Shown here piece by piece: positions 1 to 6,952 of a stretch of DNA of 24,569 nt (its first letter is position 1; each line of letters starts with the position of its first letter). Below the pieces are notes generated by a model, which was given only the letters and a program-made list of their open reading frames with translations, searched no databases and was not told the DNA's origin. Both the position numbers and the translations under genes were made by a program. Where the stretch lies: positions 1 through 24,569 of the forward strand of contig JBOHUX010000012.1 of assembly GCA_050734915.1 (NCBI GenBank). Reading direction: 5' to 3'. The DNA is from JBOHUX01 sp050734915. GTDB taxonomy: Bacteria; Chloroflexota; Dormibacteria; Dormibacterales; Dormibacteraceae.

Positions 1-116
1 CAGACGGGAGTCGAATGAGGAAGGAAATGGAAGGCAACGAATCCCAACTCAGGACCGCTCCCCGCCTCGCGCGGGACCCGGTCGCCGCCTCGCATCCCAC
101 GAGGAACAGGTACTGA
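1..116 (+). CDS. 3' end of an unidentified upstream gene, possibly the transporter permease
   Basis: An open frame enters from the left edge and stops at TGA 114-116. The visible tail is about 37 residues, hydrophilic and rich in Arg, Ser and Pro, with no membrane segment or motif. The next two genes are the ATPases of a branched-chain amino acid type ABC importer, and the permease gene livM usually precedes livG, so this may be the cytoplasmic C-terminus of a LivM-like permease. That is inferred from position only. ATG codons at 15 and 27 lie in the same frame, so a tiny separate ORF is possible. The stop overlaps the proposed CTG start of the next gene as CTGA. Confidence 0.4.
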   Translation, partial: DGSRMRKEMEGNESQLRTAPRLARDPVAASHPTRNRY

Positions 117-889
117 TCACCGAGCAGGCGGCCTCGGCTCCCGCCAGCGAGTGCGCCCTCCGCCTGGCCGAGGTGACCAGACGGTTCGGAGGGGTGACCG
201 CCGTCTCCGGCGTCAGCTTCGAGGTCACCCTCGGGGCTCGTCACGGCATCATCGGCCCCAACGGGGCGGGCAAGACCACGCTCTTCAACGTCATCAGTGG
301 GGAGCTGAAGGCGAGCGGTGGCCACCTCCACCTGTTCGGGCGAGACATCACCCGGGCGGCGCCCGCCCACCGGGTCGGGATGGGCCTCGGGCGCACCTAC
401 CAGATCACGCGCACTTTCTCCCTGCTCACCGTGCGCGAGAACCTGGCGCTCGGCCTCAACGGCCTCGGCCGCGCCAAGTACCGCATGCTCCGCCACTGGC
501 GGAGCTACCCCGACCAGGCCCGGCAGGTCACCGACCTGGCCGAACTGGTGGGTCTTGCCGAGCGCCTGGAGACCATCGCCGCCGACCTCTCCCACGGCGA
601 GGTTCGCCAGCTGGAGGTGGCGCTGGCGCTGGCGCTGCGTCCCCGCCTGCTCCTTCTCGACGAGCCCGGGGCGGGGCTCTCGCCGGGCGAACGGGTGGGC
701 ATGACGCGGATGCTGCAGAGGCTGCCCCGGGAGCTGACCCTGATCATGATCGAGCACGACATGGACATGGTCCGCGAGGTCGTCGACCGGATCACCGTCC
801 TCCACTTCGGGGAGGTGGTCGCCGAGGGCGACACGAGGGAGATCCAGGACGACGCCACCGTGCGCGAGATCTACCTGGGCTCGGCCTGA
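113..889 (+). CDS. livG: Branched-chain amino acid type ABC transporter ATP-binding protein (LivG-like)
   Basis: ATPase subunit of a HAAT-type importer, acting on the inner face of the membrane with LivF and two permeases. Counting from CTG 113 (258 aa): Walker A GPNGAGKT at 48-55, Q-loop Gln97, signature LSHGE at 159-163, Walker B Asp183-Glu184 and H-loop His215. The start is the unusual point. The conserved first strand (ALRLAEV) lies before the first canonical start, GTG 173, and no in-frame ATG, GTG or TTG occurs from the window edge to 173. CTG 113 has a GAGG Shine-Dalgarno at 101-104, overlaps the previous stop as CTGA, and gives the usual LivG length of about 255. The stop overlaps the livF ATG. 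The transported substrate cannot be read from the sequence. A conservative caller would use GTG 173 (238 aa). Confidence 0.88.
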   Translation: MITEQAASAPASECALRLAEVTRRFGGVTAVSGVSFEVTLGARHGIIGPNGAGKTTLFNVISGELKASGGHLHLFGRDITRAAPAHRVGMGLGRTYQITRTFSLLTVRENLALGLNGLGRAKYRMLRHWRSYPDQARQVTDLAELVGLAERLETIAADLSHGEVRQLEVALALALRPRLLLLDEPGAGLSPGERVGMTRMLQRLPRELTLIMIEHDMDMVREVVDRITVLHFGEVVAEGDTREIQDDATVREIYLGSA

Positions 890-1596
890 TGCTCGAGCTG
901 GAGGACGTCCGCACCTACCGCGGTCAGAGCTACGTGCTCCAGGGCGTGAGCATGAGGATCCCGGACAGCGCCTGCACCACCCTGCTCGGCCGCAACGGGA
1001 TGGGCAAGACGACTCTGATCAGGAGTCTCATGGGCCTCACCCCACCTCGCTCAGGCCATATCCGTCTCGACGGCACGGAGCTCGTCGGCAAGGAGCCGTT
1101 CAAGATCGCCCGGATGGGCCTGGCCCTGGTCCCCCAGGGCCGCCATATCTTCTCCTCGCTCACCGTCGAGGAGAACCTGCTCCTGGCCGCCCGGAGGTCC
1201 CCGAACGGCACCGCCGGCGACGCCTGGACCCTAGAGCGGCTGTACGATCTCTTTCCCAACCTCAAGGCTCGGCGTCAGAATCGAGGCGGTCAGCTCTCGG
1301 GGGGCGAGCAGCAGATGCTGGCCATCGGTCGCGCCCTGATGACCAATCCTCGTATCGTGCTCATGGACGAGCCCTCGGAAGGCCTGGCGCCGGTCATCGT
1401 GCAGCGGGTGGCGGAGGTGATCAACAGCTTGCGGGAACAGAAGCTCTCGATCTTGCTCGTCGAGCAGAATTACCGTCTCGGCGTCCAGTCCGCCGACCAT
1501 GTTTATGTGCTCTCCAAGGGCGTCATGGTCTGGGAGGGGTCACCCGCCGACCTCGACGCCGCCACCAACGTGCGGGAGAGCCACCTTGGCGTCTAG
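889..1596 (+). CDS. livF: Branched-chain amino acid type ABC transporter ATP-binding protein (LivF-like)
   Basis: Second ATPase of the importer, 235 aa, close to the 237 aa of E. coli LivF. Walker A GRNGMGKT is at 34-41, Q-loop Gln83, signature LSGGEQQ at 136-142, and Walker B ends in Asp160-Glu161. The H-loop position reads VEQN, so Gln replaces the usual His; this is the normal state in LivF proteins and is not damage. The ATG overlaps the livG stop by one base, so the two are translationally coupled and probably form a heterodimer. The following aldo/keto reductase starts inside the end of this gene. Function is certain at family level; the substrate is unknown, although the nitrile hydratase downstream suggests a nitrile, amide or amino-acid-like solute. 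Confidence 0.93.
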   Translation: MLELEDVRTYRGQSYVLQGVSMRIPDSACTTLLGRNGMGKTTLIRSLMGLTPPRSGHIRLDGTELVGKEPFKIARMGLALVPQGRHIFSSLTVEENLLLAARRSPNGTAGDAWTLERLYDLFPNLKARRQNRGGQLSGGEQQMLAIGRALMTNPRIVLMDEPSEGLAPVIVQRVAEVINSLREQKLSILLVEQNYRLGVQSADHVYVLSKGVMVWEGSPADLDAATNVRESHLGV

Positions 1597-2599
1597 AGGC
1601 GCGACCGGCGACCCGCCCCGCCGCCGGCTGGGCGCCACCGGGCCCGAGGTGTCCGCCCTGGGCCTCGGCTGCATGGGCATGTCGGGCGTCTACGGCCAGG
1701 TCGACGAGACGGAGGCGATCGCCACCATCCATCGCGCGATCGATCTTGGCATGGACCTGATCGATACCTCCGACATGTACGGGGCTGGCCACAACGAGGA
1801 CGTGGTCGGCCGCGCCATCCGCGACCGCCGCTCGAGCGTCTTTCTGACTACCAAGTTCGGCCAGGTGACCGGTCCCGACGGGCGCCCCGCGGGCGTCGAC
1901 GGCCGCCCCGAGTATGTCCTCTCCGCCTGCGACGAAAGCCTCCGTCGCCTGGGCGTGGACCACATCGATCTCTACATCCAGCACCGGGTCGACCCCGACG
2001 TGCCGATCGAAGACACAGTTGGGGCGATGGCCCGCCTGGTGGAGGCGGGGAAGGTCCTCTTCCTGGGCCTCTCCGAGGCCTCGGCGGCCACTGTCCGCCG
2101 GGCGGCCGCGGTCCAGCCCATCGTCGCCCTCCAGACCGAATACTCGCTCTGGTGGCGGGAGCCGGAACAGGAGCTGATACCCACCTGCCGTGAGCTCGGC
2201 ATCTCCTACATTGCCTACTGCCCGCTCGGCCGCGGCCTCCTGAGCGGGGCGATCCGCCGCTACGAGGATCTCGCCGACGACGACAACCGGCGCCACCACC
2301 CCCGCTTCCAGCCCGGCAACTTCGAGCGCAACCTCGAGCTCACCGACCGGATCGCGGCCCTGGCCCGGGAGAAGGGCTGCACCCCCCCGCAGCTGGCCCT
2401 GGCGTGGCTCCTGGGCCAGGGTGAGGACATCGTTCCCATTCCCGGCACCAGGCGCCGCGACCACCTGATGGAGAACCTGGGCGCGCTGGCCGTCACCCTG
2501 AGCCCGGCAGACCTGGGCCGGCTTGACGACGCGGCCCCGATCGGCGCCGGTGCCGGCCTGCGCTACTCGGAGGGGGCGCTCCGCCGCACGAACATCTGA
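1586..2599 (+). CDS. Aldo/keto reductase family oxidoreductase
   Basis: NADPH-dependent TIM-barrel oxidoreductase, 337 aa. The catalytic tetrad is visible as Asp60, Tyr65, Lys90 and His133 (TSDMYG, TTKFG, IQHRVDPD). The C-terminal cofactor region IPIPGTRRRDHLMENLGA is conserved. The N-terminal pattern LGLGCMGMSGVYG is typical of the aldo/keto reductases related to pyridoxal and auxin-induced reductases. The start is TTG 1586, with GGAGAG six bases upstream; it overlaps the livF stop by 11 bases. No in-frame ATG lies near the family's usual N-terminus. The overlap puts it in the transporter/nitrile hydratase transcription unit, where it could process an aldehyde or keto intermediate. The actual substrate is unknown. 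Confidence 0.9.
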   Translation: MASRGATGDPPRRRLGATGPEVSALGLGCMGMSGVYGQVDETEAIATIHRAIDLGMDLIDTSDMYGAGHNEDVVGRAIRDRRSSVFLTTKFGQVTGPDGRPAGVDGRPEYVLSACDESLRRLGVDHIDLYIQHRVDPDVPIEDTVGAMARLVEAGKVLFLGLSEASAATVRRAAAVQPIVALQTEYSLWWREPEQELIPTCRELGISYIAYCPLGRGLLSGAIRRYEDLADDDNRRHHPRFQPGNFERNLELTDRIAALAREKGCTPPQLALAWLLGQGEDIVPIPGTRRRDHLMENLGALAVTLSPADLGRLDDAAPIGAGAGLRYSEGALRRTNI

Positions 2600-2627
2600 T
2601 GGCGCCGATCTCGCCAGGACGGGCGGC

Positions 2628-3308
2628 ATGAACGGCGCCCATGACATGGGCGGCATGCAGAGCTTCGGCCCCGTCAACACTGCCGACGACGGGCGCGCGT
2701 TTCACGCCGCCTGGGAGGGCCGGACCTTCGCGATGAGCATGATCCTCCCCTCCCAGGGCGTCTACAACATCAACCAGTACCGTTACGCCCGGGAGCGGAT
2801 CCCGCCGCCGCAGTACCTCGCCAGCTCCTACTTCGAGCTCTGGCTGACCGCCATGGAGCGGCTTGTGGTGGAGTCGGGGCTCGCCGCCCCAGCCGAGCTG
2901 GCGGCCCACGCTCGCGACCCTCGCCTCACCCAGCCAACGCCGGCTCAGGCGCCAAGGGATCTCACCCAGCGCATGCTGCGCAAGGTCCACGAGGGCCTCC
3001 CCGCGCTCCGCGAGGACGGCCCCCGGCCCAGCTTCGCGAGCGGAGATCGGGTCCGAGCCTCGACAGCGAATCCACGCGGACACACCCGGCTCCCCCGCTA
3101 CGCCCGCGGCAAGCGCGGCGTCGTCGACCTCGTACACGGCTCCTTCGAGCTGCCGGACGCGAGCGCGGCGGGCCGCAGCGTTCCCGAGCCCCTGTACACG
3201 GTCCGCTTCGAAGCCACGGAGCTTTGGGGCGAGCAGGCGGCTGCCGGCGACGGCGTCCGCATCGATCTCTGGGAGAGCTACCTGAAGCGAGAGGAGGATG
3301 GACCATGA
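2628..3308 (+). CDS. nthB: Nitrile hydratase beta subunit
   Basis: Structural subunit of the nitrile-to-amide enzyme, 226 aa, the normal length. The N-terminus MNGAHDMGGMQSFGPV is the hallmark of the family. A helical domain follows (residues about 20-80, ending ELWLTAMERLVVESGL), then a linker, then the C-terminal SH3-like barrel from about residue 125 (GHTRLPRYARGKRGVV, then ELWGEQ and IDLWESYL). ATG 2628 was chosen from the family N-terminus; AGGACGG lies upstream. It starts 28 bases after the aldo/keto reductase and overlaps the alpha gene as ATGA. The beta-alpha-accessory order is the one usually seen for cobalt-type enzymes. The helical domain is visibly related to the accessory protein two genes downstream. 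Confidence 0.96.
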   Translation: MNGAHDMGGMQSFGPVNTADDGRAFHAAWEGRTFAMSMILPSQGVYNINQYRYARERIPPPQYLASSYFELWLTAMERLVVESGLAAPAELAAHARDPRLTQPTPAQAPRDLTQRMLRKVHEGLPALREDGPRPSFASGDRVRASTANPRGHTRLPRYARGKRGVVDLVHGSFELPDASAAGRSVPEPLYTVRFEATELWGEQAAAGDGVRIDLWESYLKREEDGP

Positions 3309-3964
3309 CCCGACAGCCAGATCACCAGGCGGATCGCGCGCACGACCACCATCACGACGGTCACGGCCACCACCCCGAGCCCCCCACCCCGATCGAGGCC
3401 CGGGTCCGGGGGCTCGAGTCGCTCCTGCTCGAGAAGGGGCTGGTCACCGGGGAGGCGATCGATACCATCATCGCCGCCTACGAGAGCGACATCGGGCCTC
3501 TCAACGGAGCCCGGGTCGTGGCCCGGGCCTGGGTGGATCCCGACTTCAAGTCCCGCCTGCTCGAGAACGGGTCCGCCGCGATCGCGGAGCTCGGAATCGC
3601 CGGGCTCCGTGGTGAGCACCTGGTGGTGGTCGAGAACCGCGCCGGGGTCCACAACGTCATCGTCTGCACGCTCTGCTCCTGCTACCCGTGGGCGGTCCTC
3701 GGCCTGCCCCCCCAGTGGTACAAGTCACCCGCCTACCGCTCCCGGATGGTGATCGAGCCCCGAGAGGTGCTGGCTGAGTTCGGGCTCGAGATCGGGCCCG
3801 AGACCGCCGTCGAGGTCTGGGACTCGACCGCCGAGACCCGCTACATGGTCCTCCCCGAGCGTCCGCCCGGCACCGGCGCCATGAGAGAGGCCCAGCTGGC
3901 GGCTCTGGTCACCCGTGACTCCATGATCGGGGTGGCCCTCCCCAACGCGCCGGTCCCGGCGTGA
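3305..3964 (+). CDS. nthA: Nitrile hydratase alpha subunit, cobalt type
   Basis: Catalytic subunit, 219 aa, carrying the metal that hydrates nitriles to amides. The metal claw is Cys121-Thr-Leu-Cys124-Ser-Cys126 followed by Tyr. Thr after the first Cys and Tyr after the last mark the cobalt type; iron enzymes have CSLCSCT. In this family the second and third cysteines are oxidised to sulfinic and sulfenic acids. The N-terminus is His-rich (His 7, 13, 15, 16, 17, 20, 22, 23), as in Comamonas/Pseudomonas putida-type alpha subunits. ATG 3305 has a strong AGGAGG site and overlaps the beta stop as ATGA. The rest (WVDPDFK, LPPQWYKSPAYRSRMV, VTRDSMIG) is canonical. Thiocyanate hydrolase gamma is the only close alternative and fits less well. 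Confidence 0.97.
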   Translation: MTRQPDHQADRAHDHHHDGHGHHPEPPTPIEARVRGLESLLLEKGLVTGEAIDTIIAAYESDIGPLNGARVVARAWVDPDFKSRLLENGSAAIAELGIAGLRGEHLVVVENRAGVHNVIVCTLCSCYPWAVLGLPPQWYKSPAYRSRMVIEPREVLAEFGLEIGPETAVEVWDSTAETRYMVLPERPPGTGAMREAQLAALVTRDSMIGVALPNAPVPA

Positions 3965-4305
3965 GCGCAGCGCCCGATGAGGCCGCCGGCACTCGCTCGG
4001 AGGTCGCGACGCTGCCGGAGGACGCGGCCCTGCCGCGACGGAACGGAGAGTTGGTGTTCGAGGCACCCTGGCAGAGTCGCGCTTTCGGGATCGCCCTCGC
4101 CCTCCACGACCGCCGCCTCTATGACTGGGCGGCTTTCCGGGAGCGGTTGGTCGCCGAGATCGCGGCGGCCGGCCAGCGCCCCTACTACGAGTCCTGGCTC
4201 GGCTCCCTAGAGCGGCTGATCGTCGATCGCGGGCTGCTCTCCAGCGCCGAGATCAACGCGCGCGCGTCAGAGTTCGAGAGAGGCGTCCGGGAGGAAGCCT
4301 ACTAG
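3961..4305 (+). CDS. Nitrile hydratase accessory (activator/metallochaperone) protein
   Basis: Small protein, 114 aa, of the P14K/NhlE/NhhG accessory type that helps insert cobalt and mature the alpha subunit. It aligns by eye with the helical N-terminal domain of the beta subunit in this operon: FEAPWQSRAFGIALAL corresponds to FHAAWEGRTFAMSMIL, and YYESWLGSLERLIVDRGLL to YFELWLTAMERLVVESGL. GTG 3961 overlaps the alpha stop as GTGA and has no clear Shine-Dalgarno, so it probably relies on translational coupling. It closes the beta-alpha-accessory cassette. A chaperone role follows from the family and position; no metal motif is visible in the sequence itself. Confidence 0.9.
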   Translation: MSAAPDEAAGTRSEVATLPEDAALPRRNGELVFEAPWQSRAFGIALALHDRRLYDWAAFRERLVAEIAAAGQRPYYESWLGSLERLIVDRGLLSSAEINARASEFERGVREEAY

Positions 4306-4459
4306 CGTTCGGGAACCACGCTTCACAGGGGCAGTCTTCGGAACTCCACAGGACGGGCGCTCGGGGGGATTTGCCAGATGGCTTGTTTTGCGGGATGATA
4401 CGCGATGCCGCTGAGCGAAACGCGGTCATGGGCGGCACGCCGACATGGAGGTGGCATAC
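4306..4459 (+). promoter_or_regulatory. Intergenic leader before the binding-protein gene; weak promoter candidate
   Basis: 154 bases without a convincing gene separate the nitrile hydratase cassette from the binding protein. A TTGCCA at 4371-4376 followed 17 bases later by GATGAT at 4394-4399 is a weak -35/-10 candidate. A strong Shine-Dalgarno (GGAGGT, 4447-4452) sits seven bases before ATG 4460. ATG 4445 is in frame but has no such site, so 4460 is preferred. No strong terminator is visible, so readthrough from the hydratase genes is possible. Confidence 0.35.
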
Positions 4460-5722
4460 ATGAGAGGGGCTCACCGGCTCCGGTACACGGCTTTGATGAT
4501 CACGATGCTCGTGCTCGTGGTCGCCTGCGGGTCGGGCGGCGGGCCGAGCTCCGGGGCCGCCAAGGGTCCGATCAAGATCGGATTCATCCTCCCCCTCTCG
4601 GGCACCTTCGCCTCCAACGGCAAGAACGAGCAGAACGGCTGGAAGCTGGCCCAGAAGGACTTCGGGACCACGGTCGCGGGTCGCACCATCCAGACCATCT
4701 ACACCGATGACCAGACCGACCCCTCGATCGCCCTCACCGACGCCCGGCAACTGGTCGAGACCCAGGGCGTGACCATGTTGGAGGGGCCGATCGCCGCCAA
4801 CGCGATCGGCGTCGTGGCCAGCTATGCCGGCCCCCGCAAGACACCGGTGGACGACATCTCCCTCTGCTCGGCGGCTCAGTTCAACTACTACGCCACGTTC
4901 GGCAACGCCTACAGCTCGGACTGGAACTGCGACCAGCCGGCGATCATGGCCGCCAAGTGGTTCTACGAGACCAAGGGCTATCGGCACGTCACGACCATCG
5001 GCCTCGACTACGCGTTCGGGTGGATCAACGTCGGCAGCTTCGTTCACGCGTTCGAGCAGCTTGGCGGCCACATCGACAAGATGCTCTGGGCGCCGATCAC
5101 GACCGCCGACTACAGCCCGTTCATCCCCCAGATCCCCTCCACCACCCAGGCCGTCTTTGCGCTCGCGGCCGGCGCCGCGTCGGCGCGGATGACCAAGGCC
5201 TACGCCTCGTTCGGGCTCAAGTCGAAGATCCCTCTCATCGGCACCACCACGCTGACCGACTACTCGGCGCTCCCCGCCGAGGACCCGAGCGCGATCATGG
5301 GCGTCAACATCGCCGCCCAGTACTGCGACGGCATCCCCAGCTCGACCAACACCAAGTTCGCCAACGAGTACTTCGCCGCCTACAACACCTATCCCGGCTA
5401 CTATTCCGACGCCGGATACACCAAGTACCGGCTCCTGATCACGGCCTTGAGGGCGCTCAACGGTGACACCAGCAGCACCCAGAAGCTGACCCACACCCTC
5501 AAGTCCACCCCCATCCAGGCGCCGCGCGGCCCGGTGACGCTGAATCCCGCCACCTGGTCGCCCAACGAGAACATCTACATCTGCCAGGTGGAGCGCGTGA
5601 ACGGAACCCTCCGCAACGTGCCCATCCACACGTACCCGAACGTCAAGCCCTGGGGGTATCTCTCCGAGGCCCAATGGAAGACGTGGTTTGCGGCGGACGC
5701 CAAGGGCCGGCCGACAGCCTGA
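4460..5722 (+). CDS. Lipoprotein solute-binding protein of a branched-chain amino acid type ABC transporter
   Basis: Extracytoplasmic receptor of the Peripla_BP_6/LivK type, 420 aa. A short basic N-terminus (MRGAHRLRY) leads into a hydrophobic stretch and a lipobox V-V-A-C with the lipidated Cys at 23, then a Gly/Ser linker. The mature protein opens with IKIGFILPLSGTFASNG, the usual first strand of type I binding proteins, and continues with two alternating alpha/beta lobes. Other typical segments are DDQTDPSIAL and GLDYAFGW. ATG 4460 was chosen for its GGAGGT site. It presumably feeds the LivG/LivF transporter at the left edge, from which it is separated by the hydratase cassette. Ligand class cannot be read from sequence; amide, nitrile or amino acid are guesses from context. 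Confidence 0.92.
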   Translation: MRGAHRLRYTALMITMLVLVVACGSGGGPSSGAAKGPIKIGFILPLSGTFASNGKNEQNGWKLAQKDFGTTVAGRTIQTIYTDDQTDPSIALTDARQLVETQGVTMLEGPIAANAIGVVASYAGPRKTPVDDISLCSAAQFNYYATFGNAYSSDWNCDQPAIMAAKWFYETKGYRHVTTIGLDYAFGWINVGSFVHAFEQLGGHIDKMLWAPITTADYSPFIPQIPSTTQAVFALAAGAASARMTKAYASFGLKSKIPLIGTTTLTDYSALPAEDPSAIMGVNIAAQYCDGIPSSTNTKFANEYFAAYNTYPGYYSDAGYTKYRLLITALRALNGDTSSTQKLTHTLKSTPIQAPRGPVTLNPATWSPNENIYICQVERVNGTLRNVPIHTYPNVKPWGYLSEAQWKTWFAADAKGRPTA

Positions 5723-5734
5723 GCGCTGCCGCCC

Positions 5735-5760
5735 GGCCTCCGCCCGCCAGTTCGGAGGCC
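5735..5760. terminator. Hairpin between convergent genes (candidate bidirectional terminator)
   Basis: A perfect 8-base inverted repeat (GGCCTCCG at 5735-5742, CGGAGGCC at 5753-5760) with a 10-base loop lies between the end of the binding-protein gene (5722) and the end of the minus-strand amidohydrolase (5771). There is no T-tract on either side, so it is not a classic intrinsic terminator. Confidence 0.55.
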
Positions 5761-5770
5761 GATCCCCGCC

Positions 5771-6793
5771 TCACCAACCCACCATCCGGCCGGGGTTCCG
5801 GGAGAGGATGGCCTCCTTCTCGTCCGCGGTGAGGCAATCGAGCCCGTTGATCCAGCTGACCGCGTTGAGCAGCTCCATGGGAGCCGGGTAGTCGGTGCCG
5901 AGCACCACCTGATCGATCCCGACGCTGTCGATCAGCAAGCGCAGGCTGGCCCCCGAAAACGTGCAGCAGTCGTAGTAGAAGAGACCGGCGTAGGAGCTGG
6001 GCGGCCTGGTGATCGGCGAGAGCCGGTCGGGAGTCTCGCTGTCGAGCGGTGAGTGGAAGCCCTTGAAGCGCTCCGCGGCGCCCTCATCGCCCTCCTCGAG
6101 AGCGCCCGCCACCTTATCCATCCGGGAAAGCCCGAAGGCCGTGTAGCCGCCGGCGTGCGCAAGCAGGGGCCTCAGCTTGGGGAAACGGTCGAGGACGCCC
6201 CCGAAAACCAGCGCCCCGAAGGTCAAGGTGCGGTCGGTGAGGTTCCCGACCGCGTTGCTGAGATGGTAGCGGTCGATCCGCGGCGTCACCACCGTACCGC
6301 CCCCCTGGTGGAAGAAGACGATGGCTCCGAGGCTCTCGGCTGCCTCCCAGAAGGGGTCGAACTCGCGCTCGTCCCAGGTGCGGCCGTTGACGTGGTCGCC
6401 GACCTCGACCCCCTTGAAGCGGAGGTCGCCCATCACCCGCTCCATCTCGCCGATCGCTGCCCCCAGGTCCTGCATGGGGAGGCTGGCGAAGCCGCCGAAC
6501 TTGCCAGGGTACTCGACGGCCATCTCCGCGATCTCGTCGTTGCACTCGCGGGCGATGGCGATGGTGGTGGCGGGATCGTTGCCGTACTGGAAGAAGCCGA
6601 CGTTGGGGGAGAGGATCTGCACATCGACGCCCAGCTTCTCCATCTGCGCCACCCGCTCGGGCGGCGTCATCCGGAAGCCGGGGAACTGGAGCTCTCCGAC
6701 CCGGGACCGGAGCCCGTGCCACTCGCCCCTCTCGCGGATGGCGGCCTTGAAGCGTTCCGGGGTCACATGGGCGTGAACGTCGATGACCGACAT
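5771..6793 (-). CDS. Amidohydrolase family protein (Amidohydro_2, ACMSD-like decarboxylase/hydrolase)
   Basis: TIM-barrel metal-dependent enzyme, 340 aa. The ligands expected for the aminocarboxymuconate-semialdehyde decarboxylase branch are all visible: His7 and His9 (DVHAHV), His162 (FFHQGG), His213 (LLAHAGGY) and Asp301 (LGTDYP). Members of this branch decarboxylate or hydrolyse aromatic or related acids using one Zn or Mn ion. ATG 6793 has a GGGGAGAG site and begins right at the family N-terminus (MSVIDVHAH); the open frame further upstream is not family-like. It is the last gene of a minus-strand set with the zinc-type dehydrogenase and the frameshifted amidohydrolase, but a 159-base gap precedes it. 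The substrate is unknown. Confidence 0.9.
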   Translation of the reverse strand: MSVIDVHAHVTPERFKAAIRERGEWHGLRSRVGELQFPGFRMTPPERVAQMEKLGVDVQILSPNVGFFQYGNDPATTIAIARECNDEIAEMAVEYPGKFGGFASLPMQDLGAAIGEMERVMGDLRFKGVEVGDHVNGRTWDEREFDPFWEAAESLGAIVFFHQGGGTVVTPRIDRYHLSNAVGNLTDRTLTFGALVFGGVLDRFPKLRPLLAHAGGYTAFGLSRMDKVAGALEEGDEGAAERFKGFHSPLDSETPDRLSPITRPPSSYAGLFYYDCCTFSGASLRLLIDSVGIDQVVLGTDYPAPMELLNAVSWINGLDCLTADEKEAILSRNPGRMVGW

Positions 6794-6952
6794 GAACTCT
6801 CCCCAATGCGGGCCGGAACCGGCTGCCCGCGCGCGCTCCGTCAGCGCGTCACGCGGCCGGTGATCTCGAGCCACGCGTCACCACGCGGCGGGTTGAAGGG
6901 TAGCAGACTCTTGATCCCGGATCGGCGGCGCCCGGCGGCCGGGCCGGCCGTC
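6794..6952. other. Intergenic region between amidohydrolase and dehydrogenase genes, with a GC hairpin
   Basis: 159 bases with no gene-like frame. Just after the dehydrogenase stop there is a perfect 7-base inverted repeat with a one-base centre (CGGCCGG at 6936-6942, CCGGCCG at 6944-6950), which could end or attenuate the minus-strand transcript. Nearer the amidohydrolase start, short repeats of GCGTCAC occur about 20-30 bases apart. Whether this gap holds a separate promoter for the amidohydrolase is unclear. Confidence 0.35.

Noticed and set aside
151..888. Upstream extension of the livF frame through livG
   Set aside because: The frame is open across livG but its translation is Arg/Pro-rich and not protein-like; LivF family similarity starts exactly at ATG 889.
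4253..5674. 473-codon open frame on the - strand
   Set aside because: Antisense to the solute-binding protein, with Gly/Arg/Val-rich repetitive translation and no domain.
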